From positions 2,418,001 to 2,482,000 of the forward strand of contig NZ_BAAAXV010000001.1 of assembly GCF_039535785.1 (NCBI RefSeq): a stretch of DNA of 64,000 bases, given 5' to 3'. Positions 11,462 through 20,242 of the stretch are shown in pieces. Below the pieces are notes generated by a model. It made no database searches and was not told the origin of the DNA. It worked only from the letters and a program-made list of their open reading frames with translations. The DNA is from Nonomuraea helvata (GTDB taxonomy: Bacteria > Actinomycetota > Actinomycetes > Streptosporangiales > Streptosporangiaceae). The position numbers and the translations under genes are program-made. Each line of letters opens with the position of its first letter. Position 1 is the stretch's first letter.

Positions 11462-12406
11462 ATGGCGTTCATGGCCCTCCCCGATGAGCTCGGCGCCGTC
11501 GTCCGCGACTACCTCGCCGACCGGCCGGACGCGCCGTGGCGGACGTTCGCGCGCGACGTGGGGGTCGCGGGGCTGCTCGTGCCCGAGGAGCACGGCGGGG
11601 CGGGATGCGGTCCGGCCGAAACGGCCGCCGTCGCCGAGGAGCTGGGCCGGGCCCTGTCGCCGCATCCGTTCCTGCAGACGGCGGTGATGGCGGTCGAGGC
11701 GCTCATGTCGTGCGAGGCGTTCCACCTGCTCCCGGCCCTGGCCGACGGCTCGGTGACGGCGACCGTGGTGCTGCCGGGCGACGGGGCTCTCCGGCTGGAG
11801 TCCGGCCTGCTCACTGGCGTCGTCCCGTACGCGATGGCGGGCGAGCTGGTGCTGCTCTACGTGGACGGGCTGCTGGTGGCGGCCGTGCCGGCGCGGCGCA
11901 GGACGTACCGGACCATGGACGAGAGCCGGCCGCTGCAGGAGCTCACCTTCCAGGGCACCCCGGTACGGCGGCTCGGCGACGGCGCGTCGTGGGCCCGCGT
12001 GCGCGACCTCGGGATCGCGGCGCTGGCCGCCGAGCAGGTGGGCGGGGCGCGGCGGTGCCTGGAGACGGCGGTCGAGCACGCGAAGCGGCGTCAGCAGTTC
12101 GGGCGGCCGATCGGGTCGTTCCAGGCGATCAAGCACAAGCTCGCCGACCTGCTCCTGCTGGTGGAGTCGGCCCGGTCGGCGGCCGGGGCGGCGGCCCGCG
12201 ACGAGATGTTCGCGGCGATCGCGGGCTCGTACTGCACGGAGGCGTATCTGGCCGTGGCGGGGGAGAACATCCAGATTCACGGCGGGATCGGCATCACGTG
12301 GGAGCATCCTGCGCACCGCTATCTCAAACGGGCGACCTCGGACGCGCAGCTGTTCGGGCCGCCGCAGGCCCACCGCGCCCGCCTGGTGGCCCACGCCCTC
12401 GGGTAG
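11462..12406 (+). CDS. Short acyl-CoA dehydrogenase, FadE32/FadE33-like
   Basis: A 314-residue flavoprotein of the acyl-CoA dehydrogenase superfamily, close in size to mycobacterial FadE32 (about 319) and FadE33 and shorter than canonical members (about 380). Recognisable pieces are GLLVPEEHGGAGCGPAETA near residues 37-55, HAKRRQQFGRPIGSFQAIKH (about 200-219) and ENIQIHGGIGITWEHPAHRY near the C-terminus. Small FadEs of this kind work as heteromers with a larger partner. In M. tuberculosis, FadE31/FadE32 act on the late HIP intermediate MOODA-CoA. No FadE31-like gene lies next to it. The operator abuts the start codon. Confidence 0.82.
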   Translation: MAFMALPDELGAVVRDYLADRPDAPWRTFARDVGVAGLLVPEEHGGAGCGPAETAAVAEELGRALSPHPFLQTAVMAVEALMSCEAFHLLPALADGSVTATVVLPGDGALRLESGLLTGVVPYAMAGELVLLYVDGLLVAAVPARRRTYRTMDESRPLQELTFQGTPVRRLGDGASWARVRDLGIAALAAEQVGGARRCLETAVEHAKRRQQFGRPIGSFQAIKHKLADLLLLVESARSAAGAAARDEMFAAIAGSYCTEAYLAVAGENIQIHGGIGITWEHPAHRYLKRATSDAQLFGPPQAHRARLVAHALG

Positions 12407-12445
12407 CACCGCCCGCCGCACGTCGGCCGAGGTCCCTTCAAGAGG

Positions 12446-12928
12446 CTAACCGCCGAGGAGTTCCTCCCATGGGTGGCGGGTGTTGGTGCGGCGCGTGGTG
12501 TCGAGCGCCTCGGCCAGGCGCCAGAGCCCGGGGCGCTCCCGTACGGTGGCCCGCCCCATCGGGTCGATCGCCCGCAGCTCGAACCGCACCCCCATCACGT
12601 CGAGCACGGCCGACCCGCCGTTCCCCGGGCCGGCCTCGGTGACGAGGGGGCCGTCGTGCTCGGGGTCGCGAACCTGGTCGGTGAGCAGGGCAGCGACCTC
12701 GGACGCGTAGGGGCCGTCGCGCCACTCGATGTGCCAGCTGTGGTCGGACCCGCGCCACCAGGTCAGATCGCGGCACGACTCGATGAAGTCGGCCTCGGTG
12801 GCGAGCGCGGCCATCACCCGGCCGAACGCCTCATACCTGCGGGCACTGGTGAGCGAGAAGTCGTCGTCGGCGTCCGGATTCAAGCCGTCCTTCGGCCGCC
12901 GCAGCACGTGCTTTCGCTTCACAGGCAT
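12446..12928 (-). CDS. Conserved hypothetical protein
   Basis: A 160-residue soluble protein of unknown function. It starts MPVKRKHVLRRPKDGLNPDA. It has a helical region (RRYEAFGRVMAALATEADFI), a Trp-rich strand segment (LTWWRGSDHSWHIEWRDGPY) and ends HPWEELLGG. No catalytic motif, signal peptide or membrane segment is seen. It is convergent with the acyl-CoA dehydrogenase gene and divergent from the steroid unit starting at 13023, so it is probably not part of that regulon. Confidence 0.65.
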   Translation of the reverse strand: MPVKRKHVLRRPKDGLNPDADDDFSLTSARRYEAFGRVMAALATEADFIESCRDLTWWRGSDHSWHIEWRDGPYASEVAALLTDQVRDPEHDGPLVTEAGPGNGGSAVLDVMGVRFELRAIDPMGRATVRERPGLWRLAEALDTTRRTNTRHPWEELLGG

Positions 12929-12982
12929 CCACTCTGATCGGGTCCGCGCCCTTCCCGCAAGTGTTCGCTGCTGATACGCTCT

Positions 12983-13000
12983 ACCAAGCGAGCGCTTGGT
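12983..13000 (+). promoter_or_regulatory. KstR2-like operator 2 (luciferase-like/fadD3 unit)
   Basis: ACCAAGCGAGCGCTTGGT is an inverted repeat of 8-bp arms (ACCAAGCG / CGCTTGGT) around two unpaired bases. Its core AGCGAGCGCTTGGT differs from the KstR2 consensus at one base. It lies 22 nt upstream of the ATG at 13023 and should control the unit that contains fadD3. Confidence 0.75.
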
Positions 13001-13022
13001 TCACTACTTCGCCGGAGGCGCG

Positions 13023-14090
13023 ATGACGTCCCTACGGATCAGCCTGGGGTATGAGTTGGAGGTCCGCGGGCGCACCCGCGAAGTGGAGCAGCAGGCGTTC
13101 AGGAACGTGGTCGAGCAGGTCGCGCTCGGCGACCGCCTGGGCTTCGACACCGCCTGGTTCGTGGAGCACCACTTCACCAGAGGCTTCTCCCACTCCTCCG
13201 CGCCTGACCTGGTCCTGGCCGCCATCTCACAGCGCACGGAGCGCATCCACCTGGGGCTCGGCGTGGTGCTGCTGCCGTTCCAGTCCCCCATCCGCACGGC
13301 CGAGCGCGTCGCCACGCTGGACGTGCTGAGCGGCGGGCGGGTCGAGTTCGGGACGGGACGGGGCGCCTCCCCGCTGGAGTACCAGGCGTTCCAGCGGCCG
13401 TTCGAGAAGTCGCGGCAGATCTGGGAGGACTCGCTGGAGGCGACGCTGGCCATCTGGCAGTCCGACGGCGAGCCGGTCAGCCGGTCGAACGAGTTCTTCG
13501 AGATCCCCGATGTGGCCGTCTACCCGCGCCCGGTCCAGCGGCCCCACCCCCCGGTATGGGTGGCGTCGACCTCTTTGGAGGGATACCTGGCGGCGGCCAG
13601 GCACGGGTACAACCTGCTCGGCATGACCATGCTCAAGGGCATCGACGACGTGGCCGCCGATATCGCGAAGTATCGAGAATGTCTGGCTGAGCATGGCTTC
13701 GACCCGGCGAGCCGGCGCGTCGCGCTGATGATCCCCTGGTACGTCGCCCCGACCCGCGACGAGGCGACCGCCACGGCCGCCGACGCCGTCCTGTGGTACA
13801 TCCGCCGCCAGGTCAACCTGGTCACCCCACCCGACTACTACGACGCCCGCCACGCCACGCACCGGGTGCTGGGGCAGCTGGCGGCCGGGCTGCCGCCCGA
13901 GGAGTCCATGGCCACGCTGCGCGAGAACCTGATGGTGGTGGTGGACGACGTGGAGGGCTCGCGCAAGGCCGTGGCCAGGATCGCCGAGGCGGGCGCGACG
14001 GACCTCATCATCCAGGCGCAGGTCGGCGGCCTGACCCATGACCGGGTGTGCGACTCCATGACCCTGTTCATGACGGAAGTGGTGGTCTGA
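13023..14090 (+). CDS. Luciferase-like flavin/F420 oxidoreductase (Rv3520c-like)
   Basis: A 355-residue TIM-barrel protein of the bacterial luciferase-like family. Family landmarks are LGFDTAWFVEHHF (about residues 39-51), RTERIHLGLGVVLLPFQSPI and LDVLSGGRVEFGTGRGASP near 100-120. The ATG is preceded by GGAGG. In M. tuberculosis a similar gene (Rv3520c) sits with DUF35 and lipid-transfer/thiolase-like genes. Here it leads a unit with a PaaK-like gene and fadD3 under a KstR2-like operator, implying a role in steroid side-chain or ring catabolism. The cofactor (FMN or F420) cannot be told from sequence alone. It shares one base with the next gene (TGATG). Confidence 0.8.
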   Translation: MTSLRISLGYELEVRGRTREVEQQAFRNVVEQVALGDRLGFDTAWFVEHHFTRGFSHSSAPDLVLAAISQRTERIHLGLGVVLLPFQSPIRTAERVATLDVLSGGRVEFGTGRGASPLEYQAFQRPFEKSRQIWEDSLEATLAIWQSDGEPVSRSNEFFEIPDVAVYPRPVQRPHPPVWVASTSLEGYLAAARHGYNLLGMTMLKGIDDVAADIAKYRECLAEHGFDPASRRVALMIPWYVAPTRDEATATAADAVLWYIRRQVNLVTPPDYYDARHATHRVLGQLAAGLPPEESMATLRENLMVVVDDVEGSRKAVARIAEAGATDLIIQAQVGGLTHDRVCDSMTLFMTEVVV

Positions 14091-15127
14091 TGACCCTCTG
14101 GCTCACCCGTGACGATCTCGGGGCCGCCGCGCACGCCGCCACCGGGCTCCTGCTCGTCTCCCCCGACGTGTCGAGCGCCGTCCGGCTGGAGCCTCAGGAC
14201 CACGGCCTGACCGCGCAGGCACTGCGCGAGGCGGGCGTGGGCGCGCGCGACCGCGTCGTGGTGGCCCTCGCCGAGCCCGCGGGGGCGCTCTGGGCGGCCG
14301 CCGCCGCGGACGTGGCGAGCGCCGCCGCGGACGTGGGCCCGCGCGGCCGGATGCGCCTGCACCACGCGCTGACCGCGCTGAAGGCGACCACCCTGGTCAT
14401 CACCCCCACGGGCGCGATGGACCTCCTGGCCAGGCTGCACCTGGAGTTCCTGCTGGACCCGCTGGACCTCGGGCTCCGGAACATCATCCTGACCGGGGAG
14501 ATCGCCTCCACGCGGACGATGGGCCATCTGGCGGGCGAGTTCGAGTCGAGGGTGACGGAGGTGTTCGCCGGCCCGTTCACCGGCGGCGCCCTGGCGTGGC
14601 GGGCCTCGGAGGAGGACCCGCTCACGCCTCTCGCGGACGGCGTCCTGCGCGTGGCGTCGCTGACCAAGGACGACGCCCCCGATCCCGCCGCCGAGCTCGC
14701 CGAGCTGATCGTCGCCCCGCCGCCCGGCGACGCCGTGCTCAGGACCGGCCTGGTCACCCGGCTCGGCGGCACCGGCATACCCGCGCCCGCCCACACGGTG
14801 GGCGATCACGTGCTGGTCAGAGGCGTGTGGCTGGCGCTGCCGCGCATCGAGAAGGCACTGTCGAAGATCGACGGGGTGGCCGGCTGGGATCTGACGATCA
14901 GCCGGCAGGGGACGCTGGACACGGCGACGCTGACGGTCACGTTCAGCCGGGCGAGCCTGGTCCGCAACCCCATGTGGAAGTCGAGGATCCAGCAGGCCGT
15001 CCATGCGCTGACCCCCATCTCGATCAACGTGGAGATCGCCCAGGACGTCTCCGAGACCCCCGCGCCGGGCACGGTGAACGACCTGCGCGGCCACCACCTC
15101 GGAAGGGACCGCGCTCTCATCACCTAG
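14090..15127 (+). CDS. PaaK-like acyl-adenylate ligase homologue lacking the ATP P-loop
   Basis: A 345-residue protein. The middle (NIILTGEIASTRTMGHLAGEF, then EVFAGPFTGGALAW) and the C-terminal part (VLVRGVWLALPRIEKALSKI and a following ferredoxin-like strand pattern) resemble phenylacetate-CoA ligase/F390 synthetase proteins. The N-terminal phosphate-binding signature (SSGTTG-type) is absent and the protein is about 90 residues short. It may be an inactive homologue or bind a preformed adenylate or CoA ester. It is co-transcribed with the luciferase-like gene and fadD3, so a steroid link is inferred. Homology is moderate. Confidence 0.6.
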   Translation: MTLWLTRDDLGAAAHAATGLLLVSPDVSSAVRLEPQDHGLTAQALREAGVGARDRVVVALAEPAGALWAAAAADVASAAADVGPRGRMRLHHALTALKATTLVITPTGAMDLLARLHLEFLLDPLDLGLRNIILTGEIASTRTMGHLAGEFESRVTEVFAGPFTGGALAWRASEEDPLTPLADGVLRVASLTKDDAPDPAAELAELIVAPPPGDAVLRTGLVTRLGGTGIPAPAHTVGDHVLVRGVWLALPRIEKALSKIDGVAGWDLTISRQGTLDTATLTVTFSRASLVRNPMWKSRIQQAVHALTPISINVEIAQDVSETPAPGTVNDLRGHHLGRDRALIT

Positions 15128-15136
15128 GGGCAACCG

Positions 15137-16675
15137 ATGGCACCGATGCCGGACTGGGGAACGCTCCCCCGCATGCTGCGCGACCAGGCAGCCGCCCATC
15201 CCGACGCCACCGTGCTCGCCGACGGCGGCACGCGGATGACACTGTCCGAGCTGAGGGCCGCGACCGCCGAGATCGCCCGTGGCCTCATCGCCCTCGGCGT
15301 CGCTCCCGGGGACCGGGTGGCGTTGTGGGGCCTGAACTCGGCGCACTGGGTGCGGCACGCGTTCGGCATCTGGGACGCGGGCGCGGTGATCGTGCCGCTC
15401 TCGTCCCGCTACAAGGGCATCGAGGCCGCCCAGATGATCGAGAAGACCGGCGCGAAGGTGCTGATCACCGGCGCGGGGCCGTCGGCGACCCCGCTCGCCG
15501 ACCTCCTGCCGCCGATCCCCGGCCTGCACCACGCATCCGAGTTACGCGCGCGGGGCGCGCGGGTCTCCGCCGGGGAGGCCGAGGAACGGGCGCTCGCCGT
15601 CCGCCCGGACGACCTGTGCGAGATCATGTCCACGTCGGGAACCACCGGCGTGCCCAAGGGCGTCATGCTCGACCACGCCCAGGTCCTGCGCGGCTACTGG
15701 GACTGGTCCGAGATCGTCACCCTGGACGAGCGCGACCGCTATCCGATCATCGCCCCGTTCAGCCACGGCTTCGGGCTGAACGCCGGGCTCATCGCCTGCG
15801 TCCTGCGCCGGGCCACGATGGTGCCGATCCCCATCTTCACGCCTGACGCGCTGATGTCCCTGATCTCGTCCGAGCGGATCACCGTCCTGGCCGGGCCGCC
15901 GACCCTCTTCCACCGGATCCTGGACGAGCTGGACCGCGGCTCCTGGGACGTGTCGTCGCTGCGCGTGGCCATCTGCGGAGCCGCCGCCGTGCCGTCCAGC
16001 CTCATCACGCGGCTGGTGGAGCGGGTGGGGCTGGAGCGGATGATCAACGCGTACGGGCTGATGGAGGGCACGGTCGTCTCCATGACCAGGGCCGGGGACC
16101 CGATCGGCGTGATCGCCAATACCACGGGGCGGCCCGTGCCGGGGATCGAGGTCAGGATCGTGGACGACGACGGCAAGGAGGTCGCCGCCGGGGAACGGGG
16201 GGAGATCCTGCAGCGGGGCTACGGCGTGATGCGGGGCTACTGGGACGAGCCCGCCAGGACCGCCGAGGCCGTCGACCGGGACGGATGGCTGCACACGGGG
16301 GACATCGGGGTGCTGGACCCGTTCGGGAACCTCGCCATCGTGGACCGCAAGAAGGAGCTCTACATCGTCAACGGGTTCAACGTCTCGCCGGCCGAGGTGG
16401 AGTCGCTGCTGCTCAGGGAGGGGTCGCTGGCGCAGGCGGCCGTCGTGGGCGTGCCGGACGCGAGCACCGGCGAGTCGGGCCTGGCGTACGTCGTGCCGCG
16501 CCCGGGGGTCTCCGTCGATCCCGAGGCGCTGCTCATCTGGGCTCGGGCGAACATGTCGAACTACAAGGTGCCCAAGCGGCTGGTCGTCGTGGACTCCCTT
16601 CCGACGAACGTGAACGGGAAGATCGACAAGCTGGCCCTGCGCACGTCGGCAGAGGCCCTTCTGCGGGAGAACTGA
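15137..16675 (+). CDS. fadD3: HIP-CoA ligase FadD3
   Basis: A 512-residue acyl-CoA synthetase close in length to mycobacterial FadD3 (about 508), which activates the steroid C/D-ring remnant HIP (3aa-H-4a(3'-propanoate)-7ab-methylhexahydro-1,5-indanedione) with ATP and CoA. The P-loop MSTSGTTGVPKG lies at about 164-175, then INAYGLMEG, DGWLHTGDIG, the hinge DRKKELYIVNGFN, and VNGKIDK with the C-terminal catalytic Lys. Assignment to FadD3 rather than another FadD rests on length and on neighbours and a shared operator typical of the KstR2 regulon. Confidence 0.85.
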   Translation: MAPMPDWGTLPRMLRDQAAAHPDATVLADGGTRMTLSELRAATAEIARGLIALGVAPGDRVALWGLNSAHWVRHAFGIWDAGAVIVPLSSRYKGIEAAQMIEKTGAKVLITGAGPSATPLADLLPPIPGLHHASELRARGARVSAGEAEERALAVRPDDLCEIMSTSGTTGVPKGVMLDHAQVLRGYWDWSEIVTLDERDRYPIIAPFSHGFGLNAGLIACVLRRATMVPIPIFTPDALMSLISSERITVLAGPPTLFHRILDELDRGSWDVSSLRVAICGAAAVPSSLITRLVERVGLERMINAYGLMEGTVVSMTRAGDPIGVIANTTGRPVPGIEVRIVDDDGKEVAAGERGEILQRGYGVMRGYWDEPARTAEAVDRDGWLHTGDIGVLDPFGNLAIVDRKKELYIVNGFNVSPAEVESLLLREGSLAQAAVVGVPDASTGESGLAYVVPRPGVSVDPEALLIWARANMSNYKVPKRLVVVDSLPTNVNGKIDKLALRTSAEALLREN

Positions 16676-16739
16676 GGTCTCTCCGAGGCGGCTTGGGCGG
16701 AGTAGTGTCGAATTAGCGCCATATGCCCCGGGAGCCGTC

Positions 16740-16943
16740 ATGCCGCGCCTGCTGGTCGACACATCCGGGACGCGTGCTGCCGGGCGAGGAACAAGGTGGG
16801 TGTTCCTCCGCTCCGTGGCGGCGATGACCGGCTACGTTGGCAGCAGCGATCATGCGGTACGCGCCGGGGACGGGTTCATCCGGACCGGCGACCGGGGATA
16901 CATCGATCACACCGACCGGTTACATCGGGTGGGACACGTGTAA
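16740..16943 (+). pseudogene. Short frame with an AMP-ligase-like C-terminal signature
   Basis: A 67-codon frame between fadD3 and fprA. Its last third, DGFIRTGDRGYIDHTDRLH, matches the A8-region pattern (DG-TGD-G-D--G-LH) of acyl/aryl-CoA ligases, but nothing before or after it fits the family. It stops 19 nt before the fprA start. It is probably a decayed ligase fragment rather than a working gene, and a small unrelated protein cannot be excluded. Confidence 0.35.
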
Positions 16944-16962
16944 CCGAGTCTTAGGAGGCAGC

Positions 16963-18264
16963 GTGGCGTTGCACGTGGCGGTCATCGGGTCGGGCCCCGC
17001 CGGGATCTACACGGCCGAGGCTCTGGTGAAGCAGTCGGCGGAGCCCGTCGAGGTCGACGTCCTCGAACGCCTGCCCACCCCGTACGGGCTGGTCAGATAC
17101 GGCGTCGCGCCCGACCACACGTCGATCAAGTCGATCGCCAACTACCTGCGGAGGGTGCTCGAGCTCCCTCAGATCCGCTTCCTCGGCGGCGTCACGCTGG
17201 GCGAGCACGTGTCCGTCGAGGACCTGCTGAGCACGTACGACGCGGTGGTCTACTGCACGGGCGCGATGGTCGACAGGAAGCTCGGCATCCCCGGCGAGGA
17301 CCTGCCGGGCAGCGTGGCGGCGACGGACTTCGTCAACTGGTACTGCGGGCACCCCGACGTCGATCCCGATCGGTTCACGCTGGACAGCCCCGAGGTGGCG
17401 GTGATCGGCGTCGGCAACGTGGCCGTGGACGTCGTACGCGTCCTCGCCAAGACCCACGAGGAGCTGCGTTCCACGGACGTGCCGCACGACGTGCTGGAGC
17501 GCCTCGAGGAGAGCCAGGTCAAGGCCATCCACATGATCGGCCGCCGCGGCCCCGAGCACGCCAAGTTCACCCTCAAGGAGCTGCGCGAGCTGGGCGAGCT
17601 GGCCAACGCCGACGTCTGCGTCCGCCCCGACGAGGCCGTCGTCCTGGGCGTCGACTTCCCGCGCCAGATCCAGGGCAACATCAAGGTCCTGCAGTCATGG
17701 GCCGCCCGCGAGCCGGTGGGCCGCCCGCGCCGCCTCGACGTGCGCTTCTGGCTGCGGCCCGTGGAGATCCTCGGCACCGAACGGGTGGAGGGGCTCAAGC
17801 TCGAACGCACCCGACTGTCGGAGGACGGGCGCGTCGTGGGAACGGGCGAGTTCGAGACGCTGCCGGTCGGCATGGTGCTGCGCTCGGTCGGCTACCAGAG
17901 CGTGCCGCTGCCCGGCGTGCCGTTCTCCGAGAAGACCATGACCGTGCCGAACGACGCCGGACGGGTGCGCGACCGCGAATACGTGGCGGGCTGGCTCAAG
18001 CGCGGTCCCACCGGGGTGATCGGCACCAACAAGTCCGACGCGGCGGAGACGGTCCGCACGCTCCTGGCCGACCTCGCGGGCCGCGTGCCGGTGAGCCGGG
18101 GCTCCATCGACGAGCTGCTGGCCGCTCGCGGGGTGCGTCCGGTGACGTACGGGGAGTGGCTGGCGATCGAGGCCGCCGAGACCGAACTGGCCAGGTCCCT
18201 GGGCCGGGGCGAACGCGTCAAGCTCGTCGGCCTGGAGGCAATGCTCCGTGCGTGCCGTCCCTGA
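16963..18264 (+). CDS. fprA: Ferredoxin/adrenodoxin-type NADP+ reductase (FprA-like)
   Basis: A 433-residue flavoenzyme moving electrons between NADPH and ferredoxins. It shows the FAD-binding GSGPAGIY (residues 9-16), the substrate loop TPYGLVRYGVAPDH and the NADP-binding GVGNVAVDVVRVLA. It also has IGRRGPEHAKFTLKELRELG, characteristic of the FprA/adrenodoxin reductase subgroup. The GTG start has AGGAGG upstream and gives the typical length of about 430-460. It could supply electrons to steroid hydroxylases, but it is not a known KstR2 gene and may have its own promoter. It overlaps the following gene by 17 nt. Confidence 0.88.
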   Translation: MALHVAVIGSGPAGIYTAEALVKQSAEPVEVDVLERLPTPYGLVRYGVAPDHTSIKSIANYLRRVLELPQIRFLGGVTLGEHVSVEDLLSTYDAVVYCTGAMVDRKLGIPGEDLPGSVAATDFVNWYCGHPDVDPDRFTLDSPEVAVIGVGNVAVDVVRVLAKTHEELRSTDVPHDVLERLEESQVKAIHMIGRRGPEHAKFTLKELRELGELANADVCVRPDEAVVLGVDFPRQIQGNIKVLQSWAAREPVGRPRRLDVRFWLRPVEILGTERVEGLKLERTRLSEDGRVVGTGEFETLPVGMVLRSVGYQSVPLPGVPFSEKTMTVPNDAGRVRDREYVAGWLKRGPTGVIGTNKSDAAETVRTLLADLAGRVPVSRGSIDELLAARGVRPVTYGEWLAIEAAETELARSLGRGERVKLVGLEAMLRACRP

Positions 18265-19390
18265 GGGGTTCGAGGAGACCTACCGGGTCCAGCGGGCCCG
18301 CTATCCGTCCGCCGACGCGGGCTGGCAGCCGGTCCACACCGTCTACGTCCCGGCCGACCGCGTCTCGGCCCGTACCGTCTCCGAGTGGGGCGATCAGGCG
18401 CTCTCCCTGGTCAAGGCACATCTGGCCGATCCGGGCTCGCTGGCGGAGGTCTTCGGGGTGCCCTCCGGGCTGGGCGCCTCCGTGCACGCCAAGCTGGTGC
18501 AGAAGCTCTCGTCCGAGCCGGTCGAGGACCTCCGGATCGACTTCGAGGACGGGTACGGCGTACGTCCCGACCTGGTGGAGGACGAGCACGTGGCGCAGGC
18601 CGTCGAGGCGGTGGCCACGATGCACGCGGCGGGGGCGCTGCCGCGGCGGTGGGGGCCGCGGGTCAAGTCGTTCGCCGACGCTGATCCCGCGCGGTCGGTG
18701 CGCACGCTCGACCTGCTCGTCACGGGAATCGTCGAGCGGGCCGGCGAGCTGCCGCCCGGGTTCACGGTCACCTTTCCCAAGGTCCTGATGGAGCCGTACC
18801 TCGGCCACTTCGCGGACGTGCTGGAGCAGCTCGAGGCGGAGCTGGACGTACGGTTGCGGTTCGAGATGCAGGTGGAGGCGCCGCAGACGCTGCACTTCCT
18901 GCGCGGGGACCTGGCGGAGTCGCTGGGCGGGCGGCTGGCCGCGGCGCATTTCGGCGTGTTCGACTACACGGCCGCGATCGGGCTGCCGCCGCACGAGCAG
19001 CGGCTCGACCATCCCGCGTGCGACCATGCCCGGCACGTGATGCAGACCGCGTTCGCTGGCACGGGGGTGGAGCTGTCGGACGGGTCGCTGGCCGCCTCGC
19101 CCGCCTCCGACCTCGCGCCCGACGTGCACGCGCTGTGGCGGCGCCATGCCGAGCTGGTCAGGCACTCCCTGCGGCACGGCTTCTATCAGGGGTGGGACAT
19201 GCACCCCTCGCACCTGGTGAGCCGGTTCGCCACCGTCTACGCCTTCCACCTCGCCCGGTACGACGCGTACCAGGAGCGCGTGAGAGCTTGGGAGGAGCAG
19301 CGGGAGTCGGGGGGCGGCGTCATGGACGAGCCCGCCACCGTCCGGACGCTGGTGGCCGCTCTCAGGCGCGCGGACGCGGCCCTGCCGTGA
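18248..19390 (+). CDS. DUF6986 family protein (HpcH/HpaI or PEP-utilising aldolase-like)
   Basis: A 380-residue protein with features of the citrate-lyase/aldolase TIM-barrel superfamily: RIDFEDGYG (about residues 98-106), RLRFEMQVEAPQTLHF (about 201-216), AAHFGVFDYTAAIG and MHPSHLVSRFATVYAFH near the C-terminus. The acidic DFED and E-Q-E positions are typical metal and substrate ligands. The substrate is unknown. It overlaps the 3' end of fprA by 17 nt, suggesting translational coupling. The C-terminus is Ala/Arg-rich. Confidence 0.7.
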   Translation: MRAVPEGFEETYRVQRARYPSADAGWQPVHTVYVPADRVSARTVSEWGDQALSLVKAHLADPGSLAEVFGVPSGLGASVHAKLVQKLSSEPVEDLRIDFEDGYGVRPDLVEDEHVAQAVEAVATMHAAGALPRRWGPRVKSFADADPARSVRTLDLLVTGIVERAGELPPGFTVTFPKVLMEPYLGHFADVLEQLEAELDVRLRFEMQVEAPQTLHFLRGDLAESLGGRLAAAHFGVFDYTAAIGLPPHEQRLDHPACDHARHVMQTAFAGTGVELSDGSLAASPASDLAPDVHALWRRHAELVRHSLRHGFYQGWDMHPSHLVSRFATVYAFHLARYDAYQERVRAWEEQRESGGGVMDEPATVRTLVAALRRADAALP

Positions 19391-19403
19391 CGGGGGCCGG
19401 GTC

Positions 19404-20084
19404 TCAGTCGCGCTCGACCATGGCCCGCCACTGGCGTACGAGCCGCCACTCGACGGGGTCGGACCAGCTCGCCCGCACGGCGGAGCCCACGTGGAAGGCG
19501 CGGATGCCGTAGTCGAGCAGCGCCGGTACGTGCGTCGGCTTCAGCCCGCCGCCGGCCAGGATGATCGAGCCGTCACCCGCCTCGGCGCGCGCCTTCAGCA
19601 CCGGGAGCCCCTCCCCCACGCCGTCGGGCGAACCCGAGGTGAGCACGGTGGCGAGGTTGGGCAGCAGCCGCACGGCCCGCCAGGAGGCCTGGACATCCGC
19701 CGCGTGGTCGACGGCCCGGTGGAACGTCCAGGGCAGCGGCGAGACGGCGTGGATGAGCGCCTCCGTGGCCGCGAGATCGACCTTCCCCGAGCCGTCGAGG
19801 AACCCGAACACGAACCCCGCCGCCCCTGCCTGCGCCAACGCCTTGGCGTCCCGGCTCAGCCGCTCGAGCACGTCGGAGTCGGCGGTGAAGTGGGCGTCGC
19901 AGCGGAGCATGACCATCTGAGGAAGCGGGCACTCGGCGGCGATCGCGGCGACCGTCTCCGGTGACGGGGTCAACCCGTCGGCCGCCATGTCGGCGACGAC
20001 CTCCAGCCGGTCGGCTCCACCCTGTTCAGCGGCCACGGCGTCGCGCACGTTCAGCGCGATGACCTCTAGCAGCGATCCGGTCAT
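19404..20084 (-). CDS. cutC: CutC family protein
   Basis: A 226-residue TIM-barrel protein of the CutC family, historically tied to copper homeostasis though its biochemical role is unresolved. Family motifs are LLEVIALNVRDAVAAEQGGADRLE at the N-terminus (residues 5-28; seen as several short blocks), TFHRAVDHAAD (about 139-149), VLTSGSPDGVGEGLPVL and IILAGGGLKPTHV. It is convergent with the DUF6986 gene. The start is ATG at 20084. Confidence 0.9.
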   Translation of the reverse strand: MTGSLLEVIALNVRDAVAAEQGGADRLEVVADMAADGLTPSPETVAAIAAECPLPQMVMLRCDAHFTADSDVLERLSRDAKALAQAGAAGFVFGFLDGSGKVDLAATEALIHAVSPLPWTFHRAVDHAADVQASWRAVRLLPNLATVLTSGSPDGVGEGLPVLKARAEAGDGSIILAGGGLKPTHVPALLDYGIRAFHVGSAVRASWSDPVEWRLVRQWRAMVERD

Positions 20085-20203
20085 GGAGGAGAGGCTATAT
20101 GGTGCTCTGCACCATTCCGCCGCAGATCACGGCAAATTGTCCCGCCGCATGCGGCCCCTGGCTCGATGTCGGTGGGTGGGGTGGGTGGCCGCGTGCGGCG
20201 GGA

Positions 20204-20232
20204 GCCCGGCCGGAGCCGGGCCCCGGCCGGGC
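20204..20232 (-). terminator. GC hairpin after the GNAT gene
   Basis: GCCCGGCCGG pairs with CCGGCCGGGC across a 9-nt loop, starting 11 nt beyond the GNAT stop. There is no U-tract. A plausible transcription terminator. Confidence 0.5.
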
Positions 20233-20242
20233 GTGGAAGGTG

